The translations under genes and the position numbers were made by a program. From Vibrio gigantis (GTDB lineage Bacteria; Pseudomonadota; Gammaproteobacteria; Enterobacterales; Vibrionaceae): 64,000 nucleotides of DNA. Within the stretch, counting starts at the first letter, position 1, and every line of letters starts with the position of its first letter. The stretch is taken from the NCBI RefSeq assembly GCF_024347515.1, contig NZ_AP025493.1, forward strand, positions 682,001 through 746,000, in the 5' to 3' direction. Under the pieces are notes generated by a model. The model ran no database searches. It worked only from the letters and a program-made list of their open reading frames with translations, and was not told the origin of the DNA. This document shows, one piece after another, positions 33,140 to 42,017 of this stretch.

Positions 33140-34618
33140 ATGTGGAATAGATTAAACAAATCAATGATGTTCTGCCAAATGATGTTTGGACTTTCGTTCT
33201 ATGGCGTCATGGTGATCTTGACTCGTTTCTTCCTTGAAGACCTGAACTACAATGAAGCTGACACCATGATGGTCGTTGGTGCTTTCTCTGCAATCGGACC
33301 ACTGTTTGCTATCGCAGGTGGCTTCATCGCCGACAAATTTTTAGGTGCTTACCGTTCTTTAACCATTGCCTTTTTAGGCTTCGCAAGTGGTTATGTTTTA
33401 CTGGTACTCGGTGCAGCGGCAACCAATGTTCCTATGGCATTATGCGGTATCGCTTTAGCAAGTTATGCACGTGGTTTGATGTCTCCTTCTTACCCAAGTC
33501 TTTACAAACGCACGTTCAAAACTCAAGAAGATTTTGAAAACTGCTACCCTATCAACTACTCAGTAAACAACATTGGTGCTCTGCTAGGTCAATACCTGTT
33601 CCCAATGCTAGTGCTTGTTGTTGGTTTCCACGGCGGTTTCCTTCTTTCAGCTGTTCTAGCAGGCGCTGCGCTTCTAATGATGATCTTTGTTCGCAAGGGC
33701 CTTGTTGAAGCAAGTGCAGAGATCGATCAACAACCAGTAAGCGCGAAAAACTGGGCAGCGTTCCTTGGTCTTTCTACCGCTATGATTGGCTTGGTATTCT
33801 TCATGTTCTCTAACATGGATATTGGCCAAAACATCGTATACGCAATTGGCGGTGCAGCAATCGTCTACTTTGTTTCTTTGATGTTGAAATCGAAGAAATC
33901 AGACATGCTGAAAATGGGCACTATCTTAATCATCACATTCCTTACCACCTGTTTCTTCGTCTACTACGGTCAAATGATGACTTCGATGACAATGGTAGCG
34001 ATTAACACAATGCGTGGCGATCTGTTTGGCTTCATTCCTGTCGCACCTGAAGCTTCAATGGCAATGAACCCACTATGGTGTATGGTTGCCGGCCCTATCA
34101 TCGCGGGTATCTTCTCAAACCTAGAAAAGAAAAACATCAACTTCTCTACCGCAACCAAAGTAGGTTTCTCTTTCATCCTAACGGCTATCGCTTTCGGTAT
34201 CCTTACGATGGCAGTGACCACAGTTGGTGATGATGTTCTGATCCGCCCAGAAATATTCTTAGCGATTCACTTCTTCCTAGCGTTTGGTGAAGTGATTGTA
34301 GGCTCCATGGTTGTAGCCTTCATCCTGTCTGTGGCACCTAAGCACATCGAGAACTTCTCTGTAAGTTTGTTCTCTGTTGCTATCGCACTATCAGGCATTG
34401 TTGGTGCCGTATTCTCAACGTCTATTGCACTAGAAAAAGGTCAGGAAATCACACAAGAGATCGTACAAACGGTTTACGGTGACTACTTCCAAATGCTAAC
34501 TGTTCTTGCAGTGGTGATGGTAGGTATCGCAATGGCTGCATCTTTCATTATTCGTAAGATGCTAGAAGCAGCAAAAGCCGCTGATGAAACCATTCAACTA
34601 GAAGAAGCAAACAGCTAA
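33140..34618 (+). CDS. POT/PTR2-like peptide transporter lacking the ExxER motif
   Basis: 492 aa with about 12-14 membrane helices. It has the loop motif GGFIADKFLGAYR and NYSVNNIGALLGQ, matching the POT motifs GGxxADxxxG and INxGxxxG. The first helix, however, reads FCQMMFGLSFYG where POT carriers have FExxERFxYYG, so the proton-coupling Glu/Glu/Arg residues are absent. This could mark a divergent subgroup with different coupling or substrate. It follows sdaA on the same strand but has its own upstream region and terminator. The superfamily is confident; the substrate is unknown. Confidence 0.82.
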   Translation: MWNRLNKSMMFCQMMFGLSFYGVMVILTRFFLEDLNYNEADTMMVVGAFSAIGPLFAIAGGFIADKFLGAYRSLTIAFLGFASGYVLLVLGAAATNVPMALCGIALASYARGLMSPSYPSLYKRTFKTQEDFENCYPINYSVNNIGALLGQYLFPMLVLVVGFHGGFLLSAVLAGAALLMMIFVRKGLVEASAEIDQQPVSAKNWAAFLGLSTAMIGLVFFMFSNMDIGQNIVYAIGGAAIVYFVSLMLKSKKSDMLKMGTILIITFLTTCFFVYYGQMMTSMTMVAINTMRGDLFGFIPVAPEASMAMNPLWCMVAGPIIAGIFSNLEKKNINFSTATKVGFSFILTAIAFGILTMAVTTVGDDVLIRPEIFLAIHFFLAFGEVIVGSMVVAFILSVAPKHIENFSVSLFSVAIALSGIVGAVFSTSIALEKGQEITQEIVQTVYGDYFQMLTVLAVVMVGIAMAASFIIRKMLEAAKAADETIQLEEANS

Positions 34619-34648
34619 AAGCACTGTTATTCAGCAAGCTATTCATCA

Positions 34649-34677
34649 AGCCCTTTAGTTTACTAAAGGGCTTTTTT
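34649..34677 (+). terminator. Rho-independent terminator after the POT-like gene
   Basis: AGCCCTTTAGT pairs with ACTAAAGGGCT across a short loop, followed by TTTTTT. Confidence 0.9.
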
Positions 34678-34740
34678 GTTGATAAGAGTTAGCGATATAA
34701 GCGGAACAGTTTTGATTAAATTGCACTTGTGTAAATTACA

Positions 34741-34759
34741 GTAAATGATAATTATTAGT
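34741..34759. promoter_or_regulatory. Fur box upstream of the siderophore-interacting protein gene
   Basis: GTAAATGATAATTATTAGT matches most of the 19-bp Fur consensus (GATAATGATAATCATTATC), with an unbroken ATGATAAT core. It lies 60 nt before the start codon in an AT-rich promoter-like stretch, where iron-loaded Fur would repress. Confidence 0.75.
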
Positions 34760-34818
34760 ATTGAGTGTTTTCTGGTTCGGGATTATTATGTGGGCATCAA
34801 AATCTAAGAGAGCCTTAT

Positions 34819-35601
34819 ATGAGCAAGCCTAGTCCTATCACATTAACCGTTACTCAAACCTCAACCATTACTCCAAACATGCAGCGTATTACGTTTAGCG
34901 GTGAGGGATTAAGTAAGTACCCAGCTGAATGTGTAGGCGGCTATATCAAGCTTCTATTCTCACCGCTCGGCACCACCGACTTGAGCCAGCTGAACGAAGG
35001 CGAGCGGCCAACCATGCGCACCTACACCATTCGTCACTACAACCCTGTAGAAAAATTTATCGAAGTCGATTTCGTTCGCCATATCACTAAAGATTTGCAA
35101 TGTGGCTTTGCTGCGAGATGGGCAATGAACGCACAAGTAGGTGACACGATTTCAGTGGCTGGTCCTGGTTTAATTCAAGGACTGAACCTTGAGTCGGATT
35201 GGTTCTTCTTAGTGGCAGATATGACCTCACTTCCTGCACTTTCCGCAAAGGTAAAAACACTTCCAGAAGACGCAGCAGGTCACGCTGTTATTCAGATCAA
35301 TTCAGCGGCAGACAAGCAAATACTTGAAGCCCCTGAAGGCATCAAGATCACTTGGTTAATTGAAGATCAAACGTCAGAAACTCTATCCCAAACGGTTCGC
35401 AGCTTAACGTGGTTAGACGGGCAGGTTTCAGTATGGACGGCGTGTGAATTTGAAAGCATGCGCGAACTGAGACAATACTTCCGCAACGAAAAAGAAGTGG
35501 CGAAAGAGAACATCTACATCAGCAGCTACTGGAAACGTGGTGTCAGTGAAGATGGGCATAAGGTTATCAAACAACAAGATGCTCAATCACTAGCAGACTA
35601 A
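34819..35601 (+). CDS. Siderophore-interacting protein (ViuB/SIP family ferric reductase)
   Basis: 260 aa from ATG 34819, chosen for its AGAGAG ribosome site; the frame is open 18 codons upstream without family residues. SIP proteins bind FAD and reduce ferric-siderophores in the cytoplasm to release iron. The FAD motif RTYTIRHYNP (about residues 75-84) and the C-terminal IYISSYWKRGVSEDGH, which binds the cofactor in relatives, are both visible. A Fur box lies 60 nt upstream, so expression should rise under iron limitation. No siderophore receptor or biosynthesis gene is adjacent, so it may serve siderophores taken up elsewhere. Confidence 0.93.
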   Translation: MSKPSPITLTVTQTSTITPNMQRITFSGEGLSKYPAECVGGYIKLLFSPLGTTDLSQLNEGERPTMRTYTIRHYNPVEKFIEVDFVRHITKDLQCGFAARWAMNAQVGDTISVAGPGLIQGLNLESDWFFLVADMTSLPALSAKVKTLPEDAAGHAVIQINSAADKQILEAPEGIKITWLIEDQTSETLSQTVRSLTWLDGQVSVWTACEFESMRELRQYFRNEKEVAKENIYISSYWKRGVSEDGHKVIKQQDAQSLAD

Positions 35602-35639
35602 ACCTGCCACCACATAGCCCGTCTTGAGACCAAATATGA

Positions 35640-35680
35640 AAACACCCTTAACGATCAATACATCGCTAAGGGTGTTTTTT
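35640..35680. terminator. Bidirectional terminator
   Basis: AACACCCTTA (35641-35650) pairs with TAAGGGTGTT (35668-35677), then a T-run. It separates the siderophore-interacting protein gene from gntR. Confidence 0.85.
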
Positions 35681-35710
35681 AATCTGATGAGAGCAAACCA
35701 AGGAGTGGGA

Positions 35711-36712
35711 CTAAATACTCTCACCCACTTCAATCTCGTAACCAAGATCAAGCTTGGCAATCCAGTCTTTGTTCCCTTTTAAACGCGCCACAACTTGCTG
35801 TGCAGCGACTTTACCAATTTGCTCCCTAGGTGTAACCACAGTCGCTAAGCGAGGTGTCATCGCCACTGTGATGTCGTGCCCGTGGAAACCTGCAATCGCC
35901 ATCTGTTCTGGTACTTGAATACCACGGCGTACACATTCATAGAAAGCACCGATTGCCAAGTCATCGTTCGTGCAGAAAATGCCATTCACTTCAGGGTGCT
36001 TCTCAAGTAACTCACCAATCAGTTTAGCGCCGAGAGTAAATGAGGAAGCGTCTTCCGTTTGCAGTGTTACAGGCGTTTTGTCAGCTTCCTGCATCGCATG
36101 TTCGTAGCCGGCCATTTTTAAGCGAGTTCGTTCATCCATACGTGCTGCTAAGTAAGCGATATTGGTGCGTTCTCTGTCGAGCATGGTTTTGGTCATCGCT
36201 CTAGCCGCCTCGAAGTTATCAAAGCCGACAGCTTGTTCAATTCTTGGTGATACCGAGTCCATAATCTCAATCACAGGAATCGAAGCGGTCTGTAGCATCT
36301 TACGCGCTCTATCAGTATGGACATTCTCAGACAGAATAATCGCATCAACATTGTACGAGAGCAGCGAAGCAATACTTTGCTCTTCCAGTTCTGCGCTATA
36401 ACCATAGTGGGCAATCATGGTTTGATAGCCCGCAGGCGCCGTAACTTGCTCAATGCCACGGATAACTTCGGCAAAAACTTGGTTAGTTAACGAGGGAACG
36501 AGAACACCGATAGCATTACTTTTAGCATTGGAAAGGATATCCGGCGCACGATTAGGGATATAACCGAGCTCGTCGACTGCGGCGTTGATCTTGTCTCGTA
36601 GCGCTTCTGATACTTGAGAAGAATCTCTAAGACAGCGACTAACGGTCATCTTGGTGACACCAACTAAGTTGGCAACATCTTGTAATGTAGGACGTTTTTT
36701 CTTATTCGACAT
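35711..36712 (-). CDS. gntR: Gluconate-responsive LacI-family repressor GntR
   Basis: 333 aa. The LacI helix-turn-helix is at residues 9-57 (TLQDVANLVGVTKMTVSRCL), followed by the hinge IPNRAPDILS and a periplasmic-binding-protein-like effector domain. It is close in pattern to E. coli GntR, which releases DNA when gluconate binds. Its own upstream region has the palindrome TGTTACTGGTAACA, and the TRAP operon has two more, so autoregulation and control of the gluconate genes are likely. It is last in the minus-strand series after gnd but separated by a hairpin and its own promoter. Confidence 0.93.
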   Translation of the reverse strand: MSNKKKRPTLQDVANLVGVTKMTVSRCLRDSSQVSEALRDKINAAVDELGYIPNRAPDILSNAKSNAIGVLVPSLTNQVFAEVIRGIEQVTAPAGYQTMIAHYGYSAELEEQSIASLLSYNVDAIILSENVHTDRARKMLQTASIPVIEIMDSVSPRIEQAVGFDNFEAARAMTKTMLDRERTNIAYLAARMDERTRLKMAGYEHAMQEADKTPVTLQTEDASSFTLGAKLIGELLEKHPEVNGIFCTNDDLAIGAFYECVRRGIQVPEQMAIAGFHGHDITVAMTPRLATVVTPREQIGKVAAQQVVARLKGNKDWIAKLDLGYEIEVGESI

Positions 36713-36740
36713 AGTATTTAATTGTTATAGTTATGAATTA

Positions 36741-36754
36741 TGTTACTGGTAACA
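36741..36754. promoter_or_regulatory. GntR operator upstream of gntR
   Basis: TGTTACTGGTAACA, a 14-bp near-perfect palindrome of the GntR type, lies 29 nt upstream of the gntR start. It probably gives autoregulation. Confidence 0.75.
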
Positions 36755-36820
36755 GTGTATCCGACTGGCGTGGAATTTGAAGTCTAATTTAGTAAAATGT
36801 TGATATCGAATCATAATTAC

Positions 36821-36845
36821 AAACGCCCTCAATATGAGGGCGTTT
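36821..36845 (-). terminator. Hairpin after gnd
   Basis: AAACGCCCTCA pairs with TGAGGGCGTTT around a 3-nt loop, just past the gnd stop. The T-tail on the minus strand is short (GTTTG), so it may be a weaker terminator. It separates gnd from the gntR promoter. Confidence 0.7.
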
Positions 36846-36853
36846 AGCATTAT

Positions 36854-38362
36854 TTAGGCGTTAACTTTAACTTCAGCTCTAGGTGATTGACTCCAAGTGA
36901 CATGAAACTTTTCCGCTTCATCTCGATCGACTCTAGAGTATGTGTGAGAACCAAAATAGTCCCGTTGCGCTTGCAGTAAATTCGCAGGCAACACTTCACA
37001 TCGCAGAGAATCAAAGTAGCTCAGTGCAGAGCTAATTCCTGGCATCGGCACACCATACAAAGCTGAGTTAGCAACTGCGATACGCCAAGCAAGCTCACGC
37101 TCTTCCACTTGTTTGATGAAAGCCTCATCAAACAACAGGTTCGCTAGCTTACTATTTTGTTGGTAAGCCGATGTGATGCTTTGTAAGAAGGCCGCACGAA
37201 TGATACAACCCGCTCGCCAAATCTTAGCAATTTGTGTGAAGTCGAGATTCCAGCCTTCTTTGTCGGACGCCGTTTTTAGTAAATCAAAGCCCTGTGCATA
37301 AACAGACAGTTTGGCGCAGTAGAGTGCATCATGAAGCTCAGAGATAACCTCCGCTTTATCCAACTGGCTTGTATCAGCAATATTGCCTTTTAGCAGCTGA
37401 CTACCTTGGACACGTTGTGATTTTTGACCGCTCATCGCACGAGCATAGACCGCCTGCGCTATCGTTGGCGTTGGGCAACCTTCTTGCAAGCTGTTCACCG
37501 CAGTCCACAACCCTGTACCTTTTTGCCCTGCTTTATCCAGCACCACATCAACAAATGGCTTTCCGGTAACCGCATCATCTTGCTGAAGAATGTCGGCGCT
37601 GATCTCCATTAGGTAACTATTAAGAACCCCCTGATTCCACCGTTCGAAAACCTGACCAATCTCTTGAGCTGGCATTTCCAGAACATCACGCATGAAATGA
37701 TACACTTCGCAGATGAGCTGCATATCGGCGTACTCAATGCCGTTGTGTACCATCTTAACGTAGTGGCCCGTGCCAGAAGGCCCAACATACGCAGCACACG
37801 CCTCGCCCGTTTCAAATTGAGCAACAGGCAAACCGTTCGCGTCGACTTTTGCGGCAATGGCTTCCCACATTGGCTTTACATATTGCCAAGCCGACTGGTC
37901 ACCACTTGCCATCAGCGCAGGGCCAACACGAGCGCCCTCTTCACCGCCGGAAACTGCGGTACTAAAGAACCGAAGTTTACCTTTGTAATTCTGCTCACGC
38001 GTCTCGGTATCTGTCCACAAGCTGTTACCCGTGTCGATAACAATATCGTCGTGATCTAAGCCTGCTTCTAGCAAGTTACTTACCACGATATCAACCGGTT
38101 TTCCTGCGGGAACCGACAATGCAATCACACGTGGTTTTGCTAATCCTTGTAGAACATCTTTAAGATTAACACCGCTAGTAAATAGCCCCTTACCTTCAAA
38201 GATCTCATTGAGTTTCTTTGCTTCAGCGCTAGCACGCTCAATGTTATCTGTATTGAGGTCAAAGCCTACGACATTAAAGCCATTATCAAGAAGGTTGAGT
38301 GCGAGGCTTTTACCCATCACTCCTAAACCAATCATCGCAATGTCATTTTTTATCTGAGTCAT
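36854..38362 (-). CDS. gnd: 6-phosphogluconate dehydrogenase, decarboxylating
   Basis: 502 aa. It oxidises and decarboxylates 6-phosphogluconate to ribulose 5-phosphate with NADP+. Seen landmarks are the Rossmann motif MIGLGVMGKSLALNLLDNGF, the GNSLWTDTE substrate-site segment, SGGEEGARVGP (catalytic region), GHYVKMVHNGIEYADMQL with the catalytic Lys, and the C-terminal YFGSHTYSRVD. The length exceeds E. coli Gnd by about 34 residues, as in a second common length class. It follows gntK by 3 nt and so takes 6-phosphogluconate straight from the kinase. Confidence 0.96.
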   Translation of the reverse strand: MTQIKNDIAMIGLGVMGKSLALNLLDNGFNVVGFDLNTDNIERASAEAKKLNEIFEGKGLFTSGVNLKDVLQGLAKPRVIALSVPAGKPVDIVVSNLLEAGLDHDDIVIDTGNSLWTDTETREQNYKGKLRFFSTAVSGGEEGARVGPALMASGDQSAWQYVKPMWEAIAAKVDANGLPVAQFETGEACAAYVGPSGTGHYVKMVHNGIEYADMQLICEVYHFMRDVLEMPAQEIGQVFERWNQGVLNSYLMEISADILQQDDAVTGKPFVDVVLDKAGQKGTGLWTAVNSLQEGCPTPTIAQAVYARAMSGQKSQRVQGSQLLKGNIADTSQLDKAEVISELHDALYCAKLSVYAQGFDLLKTASDKEGWNLDFTQIAKIWRAGCIIRAAFLQSITSAYQQNSKLANLLFDEAFIKQVEERELAWRIAVANSALYGVPMPGISSALSYFDSLRCEVLPANLLQAQRDYFGSHTYSRVDRDEAEKFHVTWSQSPRAEVKVNA

Positions 38363-38365
38363 GGT

Positions 38366-38863
38366 TTAGCCTATTTGTTTAATTTGGTTCAGTGCACTTT
38401 CGACGACCTGTTCGACATCTTGAGAGATATCAATAAACAACGCTTCGCCTTCATGCGGCTCAACCAAGGTTGCGAATTGGCTTTTCAACATTTCTTGACC
38501 ATTGAAGTAATGGTTCTCACGCGCTTTATGGCGATTCCAAATGGTGTCAAAGCTACCCTGAAGGTACACAATCACTAAGCCTTCATTGTTCTTTCGTAGA
38601 ATGTCGCGGTATTGAGGTTTCAATGCAGAACAGGCAATCACAGCACTTGGTTGCTCGATATATTGCTTATTCAGTGTTTCCAGCCATCCTTGACGATCTT
38701 CATCAGTTAGCGGAATACCTTGGCGCATTTTTTCTACATTGCTTTGCGGATGGAAGTCATCACCATCAAAGAATTGAAGTTCTAATGCCTGTGCGATGCG
38801 GCTACCAATCAGGCTTTTTCCACATCCAGATACGCCCATCACGAGTATTTTTTTGCTTTTCAT
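38366..38863 (-). CDS. gntK: Gluconokinase
   Basis: 165 aa, the normal size of the GntK/IdnK P-loop kinases. It makes 6-phosphogluconate from gluconate and ATP. The Walker A motif is GVSGCGKS (residues 10-17). Substrate-side residues are in FFDGDDFHPQSNVEKMRQGIPLTDEDRQGW, typical of gluconokinases. It lies 3 nt upstream of gnd and follows the TRAP permease gene, after a hairpin at 38944-38973. The expected route is import, phosphorylation and then oxidation. Confidence 0.96.
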   Translation of the reverse strand: MKSKKILVMGVSGCGKSLIGSRIAQALELQFFDGDDFHPQSNVEKMRQGIPLTDEDRQGWLETLNKQYIEQPSAVIACSALKPQYRDILRKNNEGLVIVYLQGSFDTIWNRHKARENHYFNGQEMLKSQFATLVEPHEGEALFIDISQDVEQVVESALNQIKQIG

Positions 38864-38943
38864 AAGGCAAGCCTTCCCTAAGCCCCAACCAAAACTGGAG
38901 CTGACAATCGAATCTAATAGTTAAACGGGTGTTGCTGTACTTC

Positions 38944-38973
38944 GGTTCCTGACACTGAATTCGATCAGGAACC
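38944..38973 (-). promoter_or_regulatory. Stem-loop between TRAP large permease gene and gntK
   Basis: GGTTCCTGA (38944-38952) pairs perfectly with TCAGGAACC (38965-38973) around a 12-nt loop. There is no T-run, so it is more likely an mRNA-stabilising or processing hairpin than a full terminator. Confidence 0.6.
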
Positions 38974-38980
38974 TTTACTG

Positions 38981-40309
38981 TTATTGCCACCAAAGCGCGA
39001 GTTGCGGGAAGACGATAACCAAGCCTAAAACCAGTACTTGAAGTGCAATGAACGGCAGTAGTGAAGAGAAAATCTCACCTAAGCTGATGTCTTTTGGTGC
39101 TACTGATTTTAAGTAGAACGCCGCAGGACCAAATGGCGGTGACAAGAAAGACACCTGCATGTTCAGACAGAACACAACACCAAACCAAACAGGGTCAAAA
39201 CCAAGGCCAGTGATGATTGGAACAAAGATCGGCATTGTGAGAAGTGCCACACCTACCCAGTCAAGGAACATGCCTAGTACTAGCAAGATAGCCATCATGA
39301 TTAACAACGTTACTGTCGCGTTGCCACCACTTAGCGCAAGGATAGTTTCTTCAACAAAATCAATACCGCCCATTAGGTTGTAGATACCAACCAAAGCACT
39401 TGCACCGATACCAATCCACATGATCATGCCACAGGTACGCATTGTCGCGATGGCACTATCTTTCAACATGTTGTAGTTCAGCTCGCCACGGATTAGTGCA
39501 CTGATCATGATGCCAACGACACCCAATGCAGACGCTTCTGTTACTGAAGCGATACCTGTGTAGATACTGCCAAGAACCGTTGCTACAGAAAGCAGTGGGA
39601 AGAATAGAGCCTTAAAGTAGCTAGGTTGGTTTGCGATATCTTCTTCTGTTTCATCATCACTTGGAATAGGAGCAAGAGACGGATTTAGCTTACAACGAAT
39701 CAATACATAGCCGATGTAACAACCCGCTAGGATAAACGCCGGTAAGAACGATGCTTTAAATAAGTCGCCAATTGAAACACTGGCTGTCATACCGTAGATG
39801 ATCAGTACGATACTTGGTGGAAGCATGGTTCCAAGCGCGCCACCCGCACAGGTTGTACCGATAGCAAGCTTACGGTCATAACCCAAACGAAGCATTTGAG
39901 GTAGAGCAAGAATACCAAGCAGTACGGTTTCACCACCGATAACGCCTGACATTGAAGCTAATAGAACAGCCACCAATAAGGTTTGTACCGCAACGCCACC
40001 GCGAACCTTACGTCCGACAGATTTCATGGCATCAAACAAATCTCGAGCAATACCAGAACGGTCAAGCAAAGCCGCCATCAATACGAACATTGGAACAGCG
40101 AGGAACACATAACCAGAAGCAAAGCTGTAAGTTCGGCTCGCGATCAAAGGCAAGGCATCAGGGCCAAACCAACACAGAGTGAAGAAAATCGCGACAAAAC
40201 CTGTTACGAAGGCCAACTGCATACCTGTGAGTAGCAAGCCAATCATCATAACCAGCATGAGTAAACTACCCCATGCGATACCAATAGAAGATAAATCAAA
40301 CATCGTCAT
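38981..40309 (-). CDS. TRAP transporter large permease (DctM type)
   Basis: 442 aa with about 12-13 membrane helices. The DctM pattern is clear: GMQLAFVTGFVAIFFTL near the start, SGVIGGETVLLGILALPQMLRLGYDRKLAIGTTCAGGALGTMLPPS in the middle (given here only in part), and SFLSPPFGPAAFYLKSV near the end. It overlaps the small permease gene by 14 nt. It is the sodium-coupled translocation subunit. Its place with gntK and gnd and the GntR operators upstream of the unit point to gluconate or another sugar acid as the substrate. Confidence 0.93.
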   Translation of the reverse strand: MTMFDLSSIGIAWGSLLMLVMMIGLLLTGMQLAFVTGFVAIFFTLCWFGPDALPLIASRTYSFASGYVFLAVPMFVLMAALLDRSGIARDLFDAMKSVGRKVRGGVAVQTLLVAVLLASMSGVIGGETVLLGILALPQMLRLGYDRKLAIGTTCAGGALGTMLPPSIVLIIYGMTASVSIGDLFKASFLPAFILAGCYIGYVLIRCKLNPSLAPIPSDDETEEDIANQPSYFKALFFPLLSVATVLGSIYTGIASVTEASALGVVGIMISALIRGELNYNMLKDSAIATMRTCGMIMWIGIGASALVGIYNLMGGIDFVEETILALSGGNATVTLLIMMAILLVLGMFLDWVGVALLTMPIFVPIITGLGFDPVWFGVVFCLNMQVSFLSPPFGPAAFYLKSVAPKDISLGEIFSSLLPFIALQVLVLGLVIVFPQLALWWQ

Positions 40310-40853
40310 TCTTCCTTAGACCCATCAACTCTTGGATTAGGTGCAATACAAACTGGACAACAAGAACACATAAAACGACAAAGATCAGACCTTTTAGCAG
40401 CGCAGGATAAGGCGCGTTTAACACTGAGCCCGATGTTTCAAGGCGGAATTCGCCCCATGGTGCAAACCACGCTTCTTCAGCAGTGAAATAAGCCGCGTAA
40501 GCAAGCATGCCAGCAAAGGCCAAACCAACAATATGGTGAACAAGATTAAGATATTTACGCGCTTGGTTAGAGACTGAATCGTAGATAAGAACCACACGTA
40601 CGTGCTTATTTGCAGCAAAAGCGTAAATGCCACCAATAATGAATAAAGAACCACCGATGAAAGAAGCTGTTTCATGTACCCATGTGGTCGGGGCATCAAA
40701 TGCATAACGCATCACAACTTCGTAAAATGAAATCAATACAGTAAATATAAACAACCAGCTAACGAGATTACTGAACTTTATAATAAGACGGTCAAGTATG
40801 TTTCTTGGTTGTTCGTCGTTTTCAGCTGGGGCGTGGGGGATTTTGTCTGTCAT
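40296..40853 (-). CDS. TRAP transporter small permease (DctQ type)
   Basis: 185 aa with four membrane helices, typical of DctQ: SNLVSWLFIFTVLISFYEVVMRYAF (first), WVHETASFIGGSLFIIGGIYAF, and a C-terminal pair ending VLCVLVVQFVLHLIQEL. The conserved RYxF-x-APTTWVHE segment is present. It lies between the binding-protein gene and the large permease gene, overlapping the latter by 14 nt. It is the membrane partner of the large subunit. Confidence 0.9.
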   Translation of the reverse strand: MTDKIPHAPAENDEQPRNILDRLIIKFSNLVSWLFIFTVLISFYEVVMRYAFDAPTTWVHETASFIGGSLFIIGGIYAFAANKHVRVVLIYDSVSNQARKYLNLVHHIVGLAFAGMLAYAAYFTAEEAWFAPWGEFRLETSGSVLNAPYPALLKGLIFVVLCVLVVQFVLHLIQELMGLRKNDDV

Positions 40854-40875
40854 GGGCCAAATTTCCTGGGAGAAT

Positions 40876-40900
40876 ACGGGAGAGCAATGCCCTCCCCCGT
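40876..40900 (-). promoter_or_regulatory. Stem-loop between dctP and dctQ
   Basis: ACGGG-GAG (from 40876) pairs with CTC-CCCGT (to 40900), GC-rich with a short loop and no strong T-run. Hairpins after binding-protein genes often protect that part of the mRNA so that more binding protein than permease is made. Confidence 0.5.
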
Positions 40901-40918
40901 CAGTAAGCTAAGTTTAAG

Positions 40919-41935
40919 TTACAGTAAGCCGTTTTCTTCTAGGAACACAGTTACTGAATCATAAACTTTCTGTGCGTTCTCAGAACGCTCTGCAAATACT
41001 TTCCACTGACCTTTAGCGATTTCACGGAACTTCTTACGTTCTTCTTGAGACCAGTCATGGATAGTAATTTCTGGGTTCGCTTGTGCTTCTTTAACTGCTG
41101 CTTGATCAGCCATCTTCAACTGAGTCGTCATGTCATAAGAGAAGTCACGAACTGATGTTTGTAAAATTGTTTGTAGATCAGCAGGCATCTTGTCCCACTT
41201 CTTCTGAGAAACAGAGATATCGATCAACGGTAGCGAGTGGAAGCCAGGTTGAACTGGGTGTGTCGCAATGTCGTTCATGCCCGCTTTTTGGTTAGTAGAG
41301 AACACTGTGTAGTCTGCAGCATCGATTACGCCTTTGCTTAGACCCGTAAAGACTTCAGAACCCGGCAAGTTAACAGGCGTCGCACCTGCGGCCGCAAACA
41401 CTTGTTGTACTAGACCTTCAGGCGCACGCAGTTTAAGACCTTTAAGATCCGCTACGCCGTCGATTGGCTTTTTAGAGATAAAAGATTCTACGCCTGTAGT
41501 TGAAGCGCCAACGAACTGAACACCGTAAGGCTTGTACAGCTCAGTCATTAACTCGTTACCGCCACCGTAGTTCATGTACTGAAGCAGTTGTGTTGTATCA
41601 GACCACGCACCAACCATGTTACCAATAAGGCCAAATGCTGGATCTTTACCAGAGAAGTAACCCGTTGCTGTGATGTGACCATCTAGGATGCCCATTTTGA
41701 TCGCGCCAAGCGTTTCTGTGTGTTTAACCACAGCGCCTACAGGCAGAAGGTCGATGTCGATGCGTCCGTTAGACATCGTCTCTACACGCTCAGCCCACTT
41801 TTGCTGAACCTTGAAGTTCAAATCACCAGATGGATCTGAAGATTGAATCTTAAGTTTAAAGTCTGCAGCCATTGCTGATGTAGCAAATAGGCCAGTGAGG
41901 GAAGCAGCAATCAGCGTTTTAGTCAAAGCTTTCAT
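40919..41935 (-). CDS. TRAP transporter substrate-binding protein (DctP type)
   Basis: 338 aa with a signal peptide cleaved near SAMA-ADF (residue 23). The DctP pattern is seen: FKVQQKWAERVETMSNGRI, then VGAWSDTTQLLQYMNYGGG, GLKLRAPEGLVQQVFAAAGATPVNL with the conserved Arg that binds the substrate carboxylate, and GVIDAADYTVFST. It is first in the unit dctP-dctQ-dctM-gntK-gnd. Two GntR-type operators lie 45-82 nt upstream. Gluconate is the inferred ligand. Confidence 0.93.
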   Translation of the reverse strand: MKALTKTLIAASLTGLFATSAMAADFKLKIQSSDPSGDLNFKVQQKWAERVETMSNGRIDIDLLPVGAVVKHTETLGAIKMGILDGHITATGYFSGKDPAFGLIGNMVGAWSDTTQLLQYMNYGGGNELMTELYKPYGVQFVGASTTGVESFISKKPIDGVADLKGLKLRAPEGLVQQVFAAAGATPVNLPGSEVFTGLSKGVIDAADYTVFSTNQKAGMNDIATHPVQPGFHSLPLIDISVSQKKWDKMPADLQTILQTSVRDFSYDMTTQLKMADQAAVKEAQANPEITIHDWSQEERKKFREIAKGQWKVFAERSENAQKVYDSVTVFLEENGLL

Positions 41936-41979
41936 TTGGGTATCCTTATGAGTTTCACAGAGTCCGGTTTGTTGTTATA

Positions 41980-42017
41980 TGTTACCGGTAACGTTAGGAT
42001 GAATGTTACCGGTAACT
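41980..42017. promoter_or_regulatory. Paired GntR operators upstream of the TRAP/gntK/gnd unit
   Basis: TGTTACCGGTAACG (41980-41993) and TGTTACCGGTAACT (42004-42017) share the GTTACCGGTAAC core. Their centres are 24 bp apart, which would allow cooperative binding or place both on about the same face of the helix. They resemble the GntR consensus I remember from E. coli. Confidence 0.85.

Noticed and set aside
36162..38865. Several plus-strand open frames opposite gntR, gnd and gntK.
   Set aside because: They mirror well-conserved minus-strand genes and have no recognisable protein features.
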